Virus record (IMG/VR): IMGVR_UViG_3300047553_000365
Coordinates: 62,001 to 126,000 of that record
Reading direction: 5' to 3' (one strand)
Source of the DNA: a virus
DNA: 64,000 nt
Both the position numbers and the translations under genes were made by a program. Within the stretch, counting starts at the first letter, position 1. The number at the start of each line of letters is the position of its first letter. Below are positions 1-7,108 of this stretch, piece after piece. Below the pieces are notes generated by a model. That model saw only the letters and a list, made by a program, of their open reading frames with translations. It did no database searches and had not been told where the DNA came from.

Positions 1-9
1 TGTGACCAT

Positions 10-30
10 AGTATAGGTCGGTTTTAATTA
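10..30 (-). promoter_or_regulatory. Early/middle-type promoter copy 1
   Basis: On the minus strand this reads TAATTAAAACCG, then ACC, then a -10-like TATACT. It overlaps the stop codon of the gene ending at 28 and points out of the left edge, so its target gene lies outside the window. It is one of fourteen copies of the same element in the first 31 kb. Confidence 0.7.
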
Positions 31-1128
31 CAAATCTATTTTGTGAAATTGATAATATAATCCAATTTGTGCAGCAATCATAAGTATAAAGGCAGTAATA
101 ACCCATCCAGTAGGAATTAGAAATGCTGTATCTCTATACATTGTCCAATCATGCGGTCTAAAATCTCTTCGCACAATTCTCTTGATATCAGGAATGATAT
201 CATCATTCACGGGTTTATCAAGTAAAAGTGTTTGTAAATTTTGCTTTACGAGTTCAGACTTTGACCATCCGAAAACATAACACCATTCCGCAGGTTTAGT
301 TGGTTCTCCACCATAGCAGATAACGATATCATTTTTCTTACCATTCTTCCAATATGCTTGTAGATTCTTAGCCTGTTCAATTCCATTAGGAAGTTTAACT
401 AGAATAAGGTTAATATGTTTTTCCGCACCCAAGGCAGCATTCATCTTATCCCAATCCCAAATAGTCATTTCCGTATTACCTACTAGACGAGAAGAACAGA
501 AGGTATTATTTTCAGGATATGAAAAGAGTCTTAACTTTCTTGCTTCCTGTTCAGAAATATCTTTATATGAATAAAGGTTTTCAGTTCCAATCAAAGGGTT
601 TTGCCAACTGTTTGTTAATGTAACAGGATAGTCACAATACTCTGGATCGTCTTTAACATAGCTGAAGTAATCATTTCTATCACCAGAATCATAATCAGGT
701 CTATGTCCCGGCTTGGAAACTATACCATGTTTCTTGGAGATTTGTTTAAAGAAGTTCTCTGATATACTAATATCTCCAATAGTAGTTTCAACCCACCACT
801 TAGGATAATGCGTTTCATGTCTAGTCACCCACCTAGTATGAGTTTCAGTATTTCCCTCACTATCAGTTGTAGTGTATGTTTCAAGTTCCTCCCATTCTGC
901 TTCCCATCTTGGAATATGAACAGCAGTTACAACCCTACCAGATAAAGTCTCTGTGTCAGATTTAACACTACATTCCGATACTCCAAGAACAAACATGATA
1001 AGGACTAGAGCAGTTCCAACACTAACACCAGCCTCTTTAATACTGATAGTTGAGAACTTCATCCATGAAATAACCCCCGCAATAACGGGGATTATCATTA
1101 GAACAAATAGCCAGTATCCGTAAGTCAT
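28..1128 (-). CDS. Membrane-anchored protein with large soluble domain
   Basis: The 366-residue protein has two hydrophobic segments near the N-terminus (about residues 5-22 and 33-52), a long polar central domain of about 280 residues, and a third membrane segment near the C-terminus (about 339-357). The central part has several Trp, Cys and His residues and is probably exposed outside the membrane. It starts 1 nt after the stop of the LemA-like gene and is expressed from the same promoter (1694-1714). The pairing with LemA suggests a shared role at the host envelope. I do not recognise the family and assign no function. Confidence 0.8.
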   Translation of the reverse strand: MTYGYWLFVLMIIPVIAGVISWMKFSTISIKEAGVSVGTALVLIMFVLGVSECSVKSDTETLSGRVVTAVHIPRWEAEWEELETYTTTDSEGNTETHTRWVTRHETHYPKWWVETTIGDISISENFFKQISKKHGIVSKPGHRPDYDSGDRNDYFSYVKDDPEYCDYPVTLTNSWQNPLIGTENLYSYKDISEQEARKLRLFSYPENNTFCSSRLVGNTEMTIWDWDKMNAALGAEKHINLILVKLPNGIEQAKNLQAYWKNGKKNDIVICYGGEPTKPAEWCYVFGWSKSELVKQNLQTLLLDKPVNDDIIPDIKRIVRRDFRPHDWTMYRDTAFLIPTGWVITAFILMIAAQIGLYYQFHKIDL

Positions 1129-1129
1129 A

Positions 1130-1687
1130 TTACTTTACCCATTCGGTGTTATCTTCTCCAGTCCTAAAGTTTTCCTTAGTTTCAGCAGAAGTTACAATAA
1201 CCACTTCAATCTCTTTCTTTCCAAGGAACTTCAAAATCATTCCAGTAGGAAACATATTAATCATATCATCTGCTTGTCGTTTAATTTCCAATAGACGAGT
1301 CTGGGAAAATTGCCAATCCTTACGACCTGCCACAACAATGTTTTGTAGGTTCTTAAGAGTTTCAATTCTCTGAATAGATGGCACAGCTTCCGTTACCATT
1401 CCAACAGTTACCAATGCACCATCCCCAGCAGTATTACCCCCACGCGCATTAGCATAACCAGTAATGATATTAGTTAGTGCTTCCACTTCCTTATCGGAAA
1501 CATTTGCAGCTTCCTTAATTTGTTTTCGGGTATTATCCAAAACATTTTGGTTATCTACCTGAGTTGCTTTTGCTAGATTTTCCAATCTGGTATAACTATT
1601 AAAGCTACCAATTACTGAAAATAGGAGAATGATTCCAAGTAGAAGCACACCCCCCACGACTGTTCCTGCGATTATTAGTTTATTCAT
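1130..1687 (-). CDS. LemA-like membrane-anchored helical protein
   Basis: The 185-residue protein has one N-terminal membrane segment (about residues 4-26), then a long helical region containing the FNSYTRLEN stretch and a segment (GYANARGG) that resembles the core of LemA proteins. LemA proteins are short envelope proteins of largely unknown function, with the helical domain outside the cytoplasmic membrane. The ATG lies exactly 6 nt after the -10-like box of the promoter at 1694-1714. The gene is followed by a second membrane protein with a 1-nt gap. The family call rests on architecture and partial similarity. Confidence 0.7.
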   Translation of the reverse strand: MNKLIIAGTVVGGVLLLGIILLFSVIGSFNSYTRLENLAKATQVDNQNVLDNTRKQIKEAANVSDKEVEALTNIITGYANARGGNTAGDGALVTVGMVTEAVPSIQRIETLKNLQNIVVAGRKDWQFSQTRLLEIKRQADDMINMFPTGMILKFLGKKEIEVVIVTSAETKENFRTGEDNTEWVK

Positions 1688-1693
1688 ATGTGT

Positions 1694-1714
1694 ATTGTAT
1701 TTCGGTTTTAATTA
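1694..1714 (-). promoter_or_regulatory. Early/middle-type promoter copy 2 (LemA unit)
   Basis: TAATTAAAACCG, AAA, -10-like TACAAT, then 6 nt to the ATG at 1687. The TAATTA part contains the stop codon of the gene ending at 1712. If transcription starts 7 nt after the -10 box, the mRNA starts at the A of ATG and has no leader. Confidence 0.75.
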
Positions 1715-2185
1715 AATTTTTGCAAGTTTGTTTTTAATTTCTACTAACCAAGCATCGTAGTTATTAAACACTGGAATTCCGTAACGCTGACAAACAATGT
1801 CTACATTACCCTTTCTCCAGAATTCATCAGGACAACATACAACCACTGATCTAGTATTTGCATACAGTCCAAGTTCCAGTAATGAAATAGGAGACTTAGT
1901 ATTAGGATCAAAATACAAAGCAATAATGTCTGCCTTATTAAGATGATCTAATTCCCAAGTTACCTGTTCATAGAATTGTGGATTGTTGAGTTCTTGTTTC
2001 CAAGAAGAATCCCAATCGTCTCTACGAGGATTGAAAAATAGAATGTCATATCTCTTAAAATCATTAAGAATTTTGGATTGCCAATTTTCAGCAGCTCCCA
2101 TTTCAATAGAACCTGCTAAGAAAATAGAAGGCCATCTACTAGACTTCTCAGGGATAGCTCTGTTCGGTGCTTGTATTTCTTTCAT
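1712..2185 (-). CDS. Nucleoside 2-deoxyribosyltransferase-like protein
   Basis: The 157-residue protein contains the features of the nucleoside 2-deoxyribosyltransferase-like fold: an N-terminal IFLAGSI strand-turn, a WELDHLNKADIIALYF segment, and SPISLLELGLYANT with the expected catalytic Glu in a helix. Family members cleave or exchange the base on (deoxy)nucleosides or nucleotides. It is the last gene of the unit that carries the nicotinamide phosphoribosyltransferase-like gene, so a role in nicotinamide nucleotide turnover is possible but unproven. An upstream in-frame TTG would give a longer protein overlapping the preceding gene. The ATG at 2185, 4 nt after that gene's stop, is preferred. 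Confidence 0.8.
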   Translation of the reverse strand: MKEIQAPNRAIPEKSSRWPSIFLAGSIEMGAAENWQSKILNDFKRYDILFFNPRRDDWDSSWKQELNNPQFYEQVTWELDHLNKADIIALYFDPNTKSPISLLELGLYANTRSVVVCCPDEFWRKGNVDIVCQRYGIPVFNNYDAWLVEIKNKLAKI

Positions 2186-2189
2186 ATCA

Positions 2190-2495
2190 TCAGATAAATT
2201 GTTTAACGATTGCTCCAATAACGATTGCGGCAGTAGGTTTAGCAATACCAATAGAAACGGTATGAATCACCGATTCCAGATAAGACCTATCATCCTTCAA
2301 ATCTTCTTTTTTAATTTGATAAGTAAGATATTGTGCAATCATAATTACTCCAATAGCCTGTGCAACACTAAGAGGACTTAGAGGAAACATAGGAACTAGA
2401 AACCATTCCCACAATAGAGAGAATGCATATCCACTATATATGGTGAATAGAACATATAGAACTACTCCAAATACGATTTTAAGTAATGTTTTCAT
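2190..2495 (-). CDS. Small membrane protein
   Basis: The 101-residue protein is mostly hydrophobic with two to three predicted membrane segments (about residues 4-26, 35-55 and 78-98). It sits between the nicotinamide phosphoribosyltransferase-like gene (4-nt gap) and the deoxyribosyltransferase-like gene (4-nt gap) in one transcription unit. No family was recognised. Confidence 0.75.
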   Translation of the reverse strand: MKTLLKIVFGVVLYVLFTIYSGYAFSLLWEWFLVPMFPLSPLSVAQAIGVIMIAQYLTYQIKKEDLKDDRSYLESVIHTVSIGIAKPTAAIVIGAIVKQFI

Positions 2496-2499
2496 ATGA

Positions 2500-4107
2500 T
2501 TAAAAGTTCTTTGCTACAGTTGCACGAATCTCTGCCAAAGTGTATTCCTTGGTAAGCTTACCATTAGAGAACACTTGCTTGAATGCACAGTTCTTAACTT
2601 CATCCCAAGTTGCTTGATCCTTAAGAATAAAGTTACCATCATCTTCATAGACAGCAGTAAGACCCTTTGCGGATTTCTTAAGACCACTATCAGTCTTAGG
2701 ATCTTTAAAGATTTCAATGCCCACAGTCTTACCACCCTTAAGGACTTCTCCATAAGTAGACTTAACTGCAAATCCATGAGTATCACGGGTAATGATTGCA
2801 TCAGGAGTAACAGCCCCTTGATAGGTAAAGCTACCAATACCATACACAAGGTTAGTGGATGCAAATCCCTTAGCAGCAAGACGCTCACAAATTTCCTTGG
2901 CACGATCAATAGTAATACTATCTCCGTAGATAGCACCAATATGAGAATCAAGTTGCTTATAACCAGTAGAAGTAGTAGTTCCACCGAAGATTTCCCACAG
3001 ACATTGGATCATACCTTTAATTTCATTTTCGGTAAGATCAGCCCTTTCTCCAAGCTTTCCATTGTCGTTATATCTGTATGCGCCATTAGGCATTTTGATT
3101 AGATCGTATTTGTTCCAATCATCGCTTTCAAAGTCTCCAATAGTATATCCAGTAACAATCTTCACTGGATCACCACTATCAGGACGAATAACAACCTTAC
3201 CATCACGATTCATGATGATATCTTTAAGTTGCTTACAGATACCATTAACGGGATCAACAACATTCCAGAAGTCCCAAGTATCACTAACAATGCTAACAAT
3301 TCCAGCAGGATAGATTTCAGAAATCAAACGCTTAAAGGTTCCAACTTCATCTTCCAATCCACCCATACACATAACGCTGTGTTCCGTAGCACTAACACTA
3401 CCACCCACAAGTTCTTTATCACTATCAGCACCATAGTATTGCTCCAAGAAATCAATAGCAGGAACAGTATCAGTTCCAGTAAAGGATAACAAGTGAGCAG
3501 CACCCGACATAGTAGCAGCCTCTAATCCAAAGTGACCACGAAAACTAAAGTCATGACCCTGCCAAGGAACAAACTCAATCATTTCAGGATTGGTTTTCTT
3601 AGCCCAAGTATTAAAGATCTTACGATAGATCAATGCAGTAGTTGCGCTAGTGCATGGACCCCAAACAGTTGTGCTAATAATAGTTTCAATGGCATTAGTA
3701 AACCAGAAGAAACGAGGATCAGTATTATACATCACAAACATTGGAACACGAAGATTAACATTAGAACCTTCTGGCAATGCCCAAATCTCAAGAGGAATAT
3801 AACCCAATGCATGAAGATCACGAATATGTTGCTCTCCAATACCATTAGGCCCAAGGTAGTTATTCAGTCTACGAGTATAAGCCTTAACAACTTCTTCAAC
3901 ATCCTTTTGGAAGAAGTTCTTATTCCAGTCATTAATCAAATATTCCTTAATGAAATATTGCAGACCGAAAAGAATAACCTTGTTAAGTCCTTGAACACGA
4001 CTACCACGGGCAGTCATATTAGAAAAGACCATTTGGCTATTACTAGGGTATTGGCGGCGATGGTCACACTTGTAACCATCATATAGTAGATGCGGGTTGT
4101 TTTTCAT
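2500..4107 (-). CDS. nadV: Nicotinamide phosphoribosyltransferase family enzyme (Nampt or Namat)
   Basis: The 535-residue protein aligns along its length with nicotinamide phosphoribosyltransferase (about 490 residues in animals). It keeps the LFGLQYFIKEYL segment near residue 50, SFRGHFGLE at 188-196, GTDTV at 211-215, the ATEHS stretch with the catalytic His at 243, VSDTWD near 274-279 and IRPDSGDP at 307-314. Classical enzymes join nicotinamide to PRPP to make NMN. A phage branch of the family joins nicotinamide to ADP-ribose pyrophosphate, rebuilding NAD+ in one step. With a Prs-like gene 1 kb upstream, either reading is possible. It lies in the unit started by the promoter at 4333-4353. 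Confidence 0.93.
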   Translation of the reverse strand: MKNNPHLLYDGYKCDHRRQYPSNSQMVFSNMTARGSRVQGLNKVILFGLQYFIKEYLINDWNKNFFQKDVEEVVKAYTRRLNNYLGPNGIGEQHIRDLHALGYIPLEIWALPEGSNVNLRVPMFVMYNTDPRFFWFTNAIETIISTTVWGPCTSATTALIYRKIFNTWAKKTNPEMIEFVPWQGHDFSFRGHFGLEAATMSGAAHLLSFTGTDTVPAIDFLEQYYGADSDKELVGGSVSATEHSVMCMGGLEDEVGTFKRLISEIYPAGIVSIVSDTWDFWNVVDPVNGICKQLKDIIMNRDGKVVIRPDSGDPVKIVTGYTIGDFESDDWNKYDLIKMPNGAYRYNDNGKLGERADLTENEIKGMIQCLWEIFGGTTTSTGYKQLDSHIGAIYGDSITIDRAKEICERLAAKGFASTNLVYGIGSFTYQGAVTPDAIITRDTHGFAVKSTYGEVLKGGKTVGIEIFKDPKTDSGLKKSAKGLTAVYEDDGNFILKDQATWDEVKNCAFKQVFSNGKLTKEYTLAEIRATVAKNF

Positions 4108-4116
4108 ATTTTTATT

Positions 4117-4326
4117 TTAGAGTTTTTTATTAAGTATTTGTTTTTCGTGTTGAAGCATTTTAAATCTTTGAGAATATGCCCATCTGACAATCTTCAAATC
4201 TTTATTCGTAAGACCATTATTAAGATTCGATGTTAGACAGTCCATAATCAGCTTTTGGTTTTCTTTTAATTCTTGTCCAGATTTATTCAAACCTTCAAGT
4301 TTTTTCAGTATCTCGTCTCGATTCAT
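4117..4326 (-). CDS. Small helical protein of unknown function
   Basis: The 69-residue protein is charged and predicted to be helical, with no membrane segment. It is the first gene after the promoter at 4333-4353; its ATG lies exactly 6 nt after the -10-like box. The nicotinamide phosphoribosyltransferase-like gene follows after 9 nt. No family was recognised. Confidence 0.75.
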   Translation of the reverse strand: MNRDEILKKLEGLNKSGQELKENQKLIMDCLTSNLNNGLTNKDLKIVRWAYSQRFKMLQHEKQILNKKL

Positions 4327-4332
4327 GTGGTA

Positions 4333-4353
4333 ATGATATCTCGGTTTTAATTA
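4333..4353 (-). promoter_or_regulatory. Early/middle-type promoter copy 3 (Nampt unit)
   Basis: TAATTAAAACCG, AGA, -10-like TATCAT, 6 nt, ATG at 4326. It overlaps the end of the Api92-like gene and should drive the 69-residue protein, the nicotinamide phosphoribosyltransferase-like enzyme, the membrane protein and the deoxyribosyltransferase-like protein. Confidence 0.75.
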
Positions 4354-5045
4354 CTCACTATCTTCCTCATCATCTTCATCTTCATCAATATATTCAAGCT
4401 TACCAGTAGTTGATTCTCTCTATAATATTCAGGAATTTCTTCATACTTTAACATTACTGCAAATCTAATAGGATCATCAATTTCGATTTCAATGATTTCT
4501 CCATCCTTAATAATAAAGTGTCCATAATTACTACCGATATCTTCATCGGCATACTTCACTTCAATACTTTCTTCTGGAAACATCTTAGACAGCTTTTCAA
4601 TTACTGGTCTAGGAGTTGCCCACGCAGTATCAAATTTAACATGATCCCCATGATTAACAAAGTCATAAGCATTCCACTTAGTTCCCCAATTATCAATACT
4701 CCACTCATACCAAGAAGTGTAACCAGTTTCCTTCTTGGCCTTAATCATATTGATAAGATTTTCGATTCTCTTATCATCCCAATTCTTAATCGCACCATCC
4801 TTTAAGGAATTGATCTTATTAGAATAAGCAATATTTTCAAAAATTCCACCATCCTTTATCTTAAGTCCATCAAACAATACTTCGACAATATCAACAGCAT
4901 GAAATTCACACTGAACATCTTTAAGGATTTTCGGCATGGGTATGATCTTGCTAAAGTCCACACATTGAGTTCCATCCTCTTCTGAGAGTAATGCATTCAA
5001 CACATTCTCGGAAGCTTTAATTATAGTAGTAATATGGTTAGGCAT
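4347..5045 (-). CDS. Api92-like phage protein, C-terminus probably frameshifted
   Basis: The 232-residue protein starts MPNHITT and contains the WYEWSIDNWGTKWNAYD and FDTAWATPRPVI stretches typical of the Api92/YubB ferredoxin-like phage family, whose function is unknown. An in-frame upstream start would run into the preceding Prs-like gene, so the ATG at 5045 is chosen. The last 22 or so residues look unnatural (Leu/Met/Lys-rich). The neighbouring frame from about 4412 to 4351 encodes a coherent acidic tail ending EDDEEDSE. The switch lies at a GAGAGA repeat (4415-4420), so a GA-unit slip may have changed the natural C-terminus. Confidence 0.8.
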   Translation of the reverse strand: MPNHITTIIKASENVLNALLSEEDGTQCVDFSKIIPMPKILKDVQCEFHAVDIVEVLFDGLKIKDGGIFENIAYSNKINSLKDGAIKNWDDKRIENLINMIKAKKETGYTSWYEWSIDNWGTKWNAYDFVNHGDHVKFDTAWATPRPVIEKLSKMFPEESIEVKYADEDIGSNYGHFIIKDGEIIEIEIDDPIRFAVMLKYEEIPEYYRENQLLVSLNILMKMKMMRKIVSN

Positions 5046-5058
5046 AATTTTAGTTTTC

Positions 5059-6018
5059 TTAGTAAAGTGGAAGGCAGGTAAACCTATCAGTAAAGGTATA
5101 ACAGAACTTACCCCAATTCTTTTTACTGTTGGTAGTATAGTAATAGTCAAAGTTTTCTACAATCTTTTGAACCCCCTCTACACAATCAGCATGAGCAGTA
5201 AACAACATCAGCTTACCACAATTCTTCTCACGAAGTTTCTTAGCAAGACCAATGAAGGTTCCACCCATGCAATTAATATCATCAACAATGAGAGTATCCA
5301 GTCTTCCAAGATCATCAGCTTGCACAAAGAAATCCTTAAGACTTCCATCCTTAACATCACGAACCTTTTCACAACGAATAAGTTTAAATTCACAGTTGGT
5401 AAATTTATTACTAAGGTGTTGAATAATTTTACCTACCCGTTTTCCAGCACCAGCATCAGGTTGAACAATATTAAATCTTTTAACTATCGCATCCTTCTTG
5501 GCAATATTAATATACCCTTGCATCGGTTTGAGACAATCCTCAATAACCTTTTCAACATATTCCAATTCATCCTTAACAACAACATTGTTAAGCAATGCAG
5601 GAACAACTTCACTATGCGGACAAAAGATTTCCACACTAGCAAAGCCACAGCCATTAATCATATCAGTAAAGACTTTACAAGTCAAGGGTTCTCCCATATT
5701 ACAAACCCTATCTTGTCTTGCAGCAGGAAAGTAGGGAAGAATCAAATGAATATTCTTAAAGCCCATTCTACGAGCAGCATCATTAGCAAGAATGATTTGA
5801 AATAGATCAGCAATATTATTATAGCGTTGAGTAATAATCAAATCGCCGGGATACTCCACAATAGTAGTAATTTGCAAATGAGGTTCACCCCCCTTAAATT
5901 CAAAATACTTATAATCCAAAACCTTAGTATCAGAAATAGTAGGAGTAAATTCCTCATCTAAATTAATCTGATAGGGAGTAGTTTTAGTTTCCCAATTTAC
6001 ATGAATATGATTTTTCAT
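5059..6018 (-). CDS. prs: PRPP synthetase-family enzyme (Prs or ADP-ribose pyrophosphate synthetase)
   Basis: The 319-residue protein has the length and landmarks of ribose-phosphate pyrophosphokinase. These are YFPAARQDR at 96-104 (ATP site), a conserved His at 135, QPDAGAGKRVG at 186-196 and a PRPP-loop variant VDDINCMGGT at 245-254 (usual form VDDMIDTGGT). The N-terminal ATP loop reads FKGGE instead of the common FSDGE. Normal enzymes make PRPP from ribose 5-phosphate and ATP; a phage branch pyrophosphorylates ADP-ribose instead. The gene sits in the unit begun at 6678, one gene before the Nampt-family unit. Together they form a candidate NAD+-rebuilding pair. Confidence 0.93.
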   Translation of the reverse strand: MKNHIHVNWETKTTPYQINLDEEFTPTISDTKVLDYKYFEFKGGEPHLQITTIVEYPGDLIITQRYNNIADLFQIILANDAARRMGFKNIHLILPYFPAARQDRVCNMGEPLTCKVFTDMINGCGFASVEIFCPHSEVVPALLNNVVVKDELEYVEKVIEDCLKPMQGYINIAKKDAIVKRFNIVQPDAGAGKRVGKIIQHLSNKFTNCEFKLIRCEKVRDVKDGSLKDFFVQADDLGRLDTLIVDDINCMGGTFIGLAKKLREKNCGKLMLFTAHADCVEGVQKIVENFDYYYTTNSKKNWGKFCYTFTDRFTCLPLY

Positions 6019-6020
6019 AA

Positions 6021-6464
6021 TTACTTACATTTTTCTTGTTGAGTCTTACTATTATAAAAGTTGAGTGCTTCTTCGATCAGATAAACACGGGGAGCAACTT
6101 TAATTTGCACACAGTCTTTAGCATTATCAATAACCTTACAAACACCTATCCCACTAATTACCACTATAGCGAGAAGGACTATAGCAAACAAAGGTTCCAA
6201 TCCATCAATAGAATTTTTATTATCTTTCCACATCCAACAAAGAAATTTCTTACCATAGTAGATAGTAAGGGGAACGATAATCAACGAAATAATACCACTG
6301 ATAAGACATTCATAAAATCTCCAAGTCAAAAACTCTTGCAGAACAATAGGAATTTGTTCAAGCATAAAATTAGTGCCAGCTTGAATTGCTTCCACTCCAT
6401 TCTTAATAACGGTTTCCGCCCCTTCAATACCTTTTTCCAATGCTTTTTCTACTGTAGGATTCAT
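6021..6464 (-). CDS. Two-segment membrane protein, possibly holin-like
   Basis: The 147-residue protein has an amphipathic N-terminal half and two membrane segments (about residues 53-70 and 91-108). It ends with IKVAPRVYLIEEALNFY, a type of C-terminal stretch I associate with small phage membrane proteins. Size and topology would fit a holin, but there is no adjacent endolysin here, and the neighbouring genes are metabolic, so function stays open. It overlaps the upstream gene by 4 nt and ends 2 nt before the Prs-like start. Confidence 0.7.
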   Translation of the reverse strand: MNPTVEKALEKGIEGAETVIKNGVEAIQAGTNFMLEQIPIVLQEFLTWRFYECLISGIISLIIVPLTIYYGKKFLCWMWKDNKNSIDGLEPLFAIVLLAIVVISGIGVCKVIDNAKDCVQIKVAPRVYLIEEALNFYNSKTQQEKCK

Positions 6465-6652
6465 GATTGTGTTTGTTTTATATAGTGAATTATTTCGTTT
6501 TGTTGACTCTTAGAATGAAAATCTTTTGCTCTTTCTCTTATCTCAATAATTGATCTACAGCTTTTATAACGCTTAATAAAGGATATATGAAATACACAGC
6601 CTGTTTTATGGAAGTGTATTGATTCTCCTATTACTGTATATCTTTCGTTCAC
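6461..6652 (-). CDS. Small basic protein of unknown function (GTG start)
   Basis: The 63-residue protein is basic and rich in His, Lys and Ser, with no recognised motif. It is the first gene of the unit from the promoter at 6658-6678 and uses GTG 5 nt after the -10-like box. The downstream gene overlaps by 4 nt. The fixed promoter-start spacing is the main support for this small gene. Confidence 0.6.
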   Translation of the reverse strand: MNERYTVIGESIHFHKTGCVFHISFIKRYKSCRSIIEIRERAKDFHSKSQQNEIIHYIKQTQS

Positions 6653-6657
6653 ACACT

Positions 6658-6678
6658 ACTATAGTGCGGTTTTAATTA
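6658..6678 (-). promoter_or_regulatory. Early/middle-type promoter copy 4 (Prs unit)
   Basis: TAATTAAAACCG, CAC, -10-like TATAGT, then 5 nt to a GTG start at 6652. The element carries the stop codon of the gene ending at 6676. It should drive four genes including the Prs-like enzyme and the Api92-like protein. Confidence 0.72.
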
Positions 6679-7029
6679 CTTATTCTTTGGATCATAGATA
6701 ACAACTTCATAGTTAGTATAGCTATCAAATCCCCAAGAATTACGATGAGTTGTCTTTTTAACCTGCAACATTCTATCCAAATACTTAACATCAGTTACAA
6801 TCTGTGTTGGAAAGTTTTCAGAGAGAACAATAATATCGCTCTTAGTTTGAAATCCTTTTGCCGTTTCATACTCAATCTTCGCATCCCCAAAACCAGCAAC
6901 AATAGATAGCATTAAATTAACTCCAAATAATACAAAACTTAAAACAAATCCTAATTCACTTCCTTTACGAAATGCGTAAATTACTACTAGTAAAAGAAGA
7001 CCTGTGCAGACTAAATGTATAATATTCAT
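6676..7029 (-). CDS. Small membrane protein with soluble C-terminal half
   Basis: The 117-residue protein has two membrane segments (about residues 4-18 and 25-45) and a soluble C-terminal half of about 70 residues that ends NYEVVIYDPKNK. A GTG further upstream lies inside the hairpin at 7054-7087, so the ATG at 7029 is preferred. It follows the rIIB-like gene after the hairpin. No family was recognised. Confidence 0.72.
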   Translation of the reverse strand: MNIIHLVCTGLLLLVVIYAFRKGSELGFVLSFVLFGVNLMLSIVAGFGDAKIEYETAKGFQTKSDIIVLSENFPTQIVTDVKYLDRMLQVKKTTHRNSWGFDSYTNYEVVIYDPKNK

Positions 7030-7053
7030 ATGTTTATTTTGTTTATAAAATGG

Positions 7054-7087
7054 GGGGTGATGATAAGCAACCACCTATCATCACCCC
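7054..7087 (-). terminator. Strong intergenic hairpin after the rIIB-like gene
   Basis: A perfect 12-bp stem (7054-7065 with 7076-7087) with a 10-nt loop lies 21 nt beyond the rIIB-like stop. On the minus strand the stem is followed by CCATTTTATA, a weak U-run, so it may terminate, pause or protect the rIIB transcript. It may also separate that transcript from the membrane-protein gene below. Confidence 0.55.
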
Positions 7088-7108
7088 GATTACTAACCTC
7101 CCCCTTCT

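Noticed and set aside
1694-1714. T4 MotA-type middle promoter
   Set aside because: A MotA box should be centred about 12 nt before the -10 box and read TGCTTTA. The conserved AAAACCG here is only 3 nt before it and has a different sequence.
2514-2984. A 156-residue minus-strand frame inside the Nampt-family gene
   Set aside because: It is Leu-rich, overlaps the recognised enzyme in another frame and has no start signal.
6021-6464. Firm annotation as the phage holin
   Set aside because: Topology would fit, but there is no neighbouring endolysin, and several other small membrane proteins in the window would fit as well.
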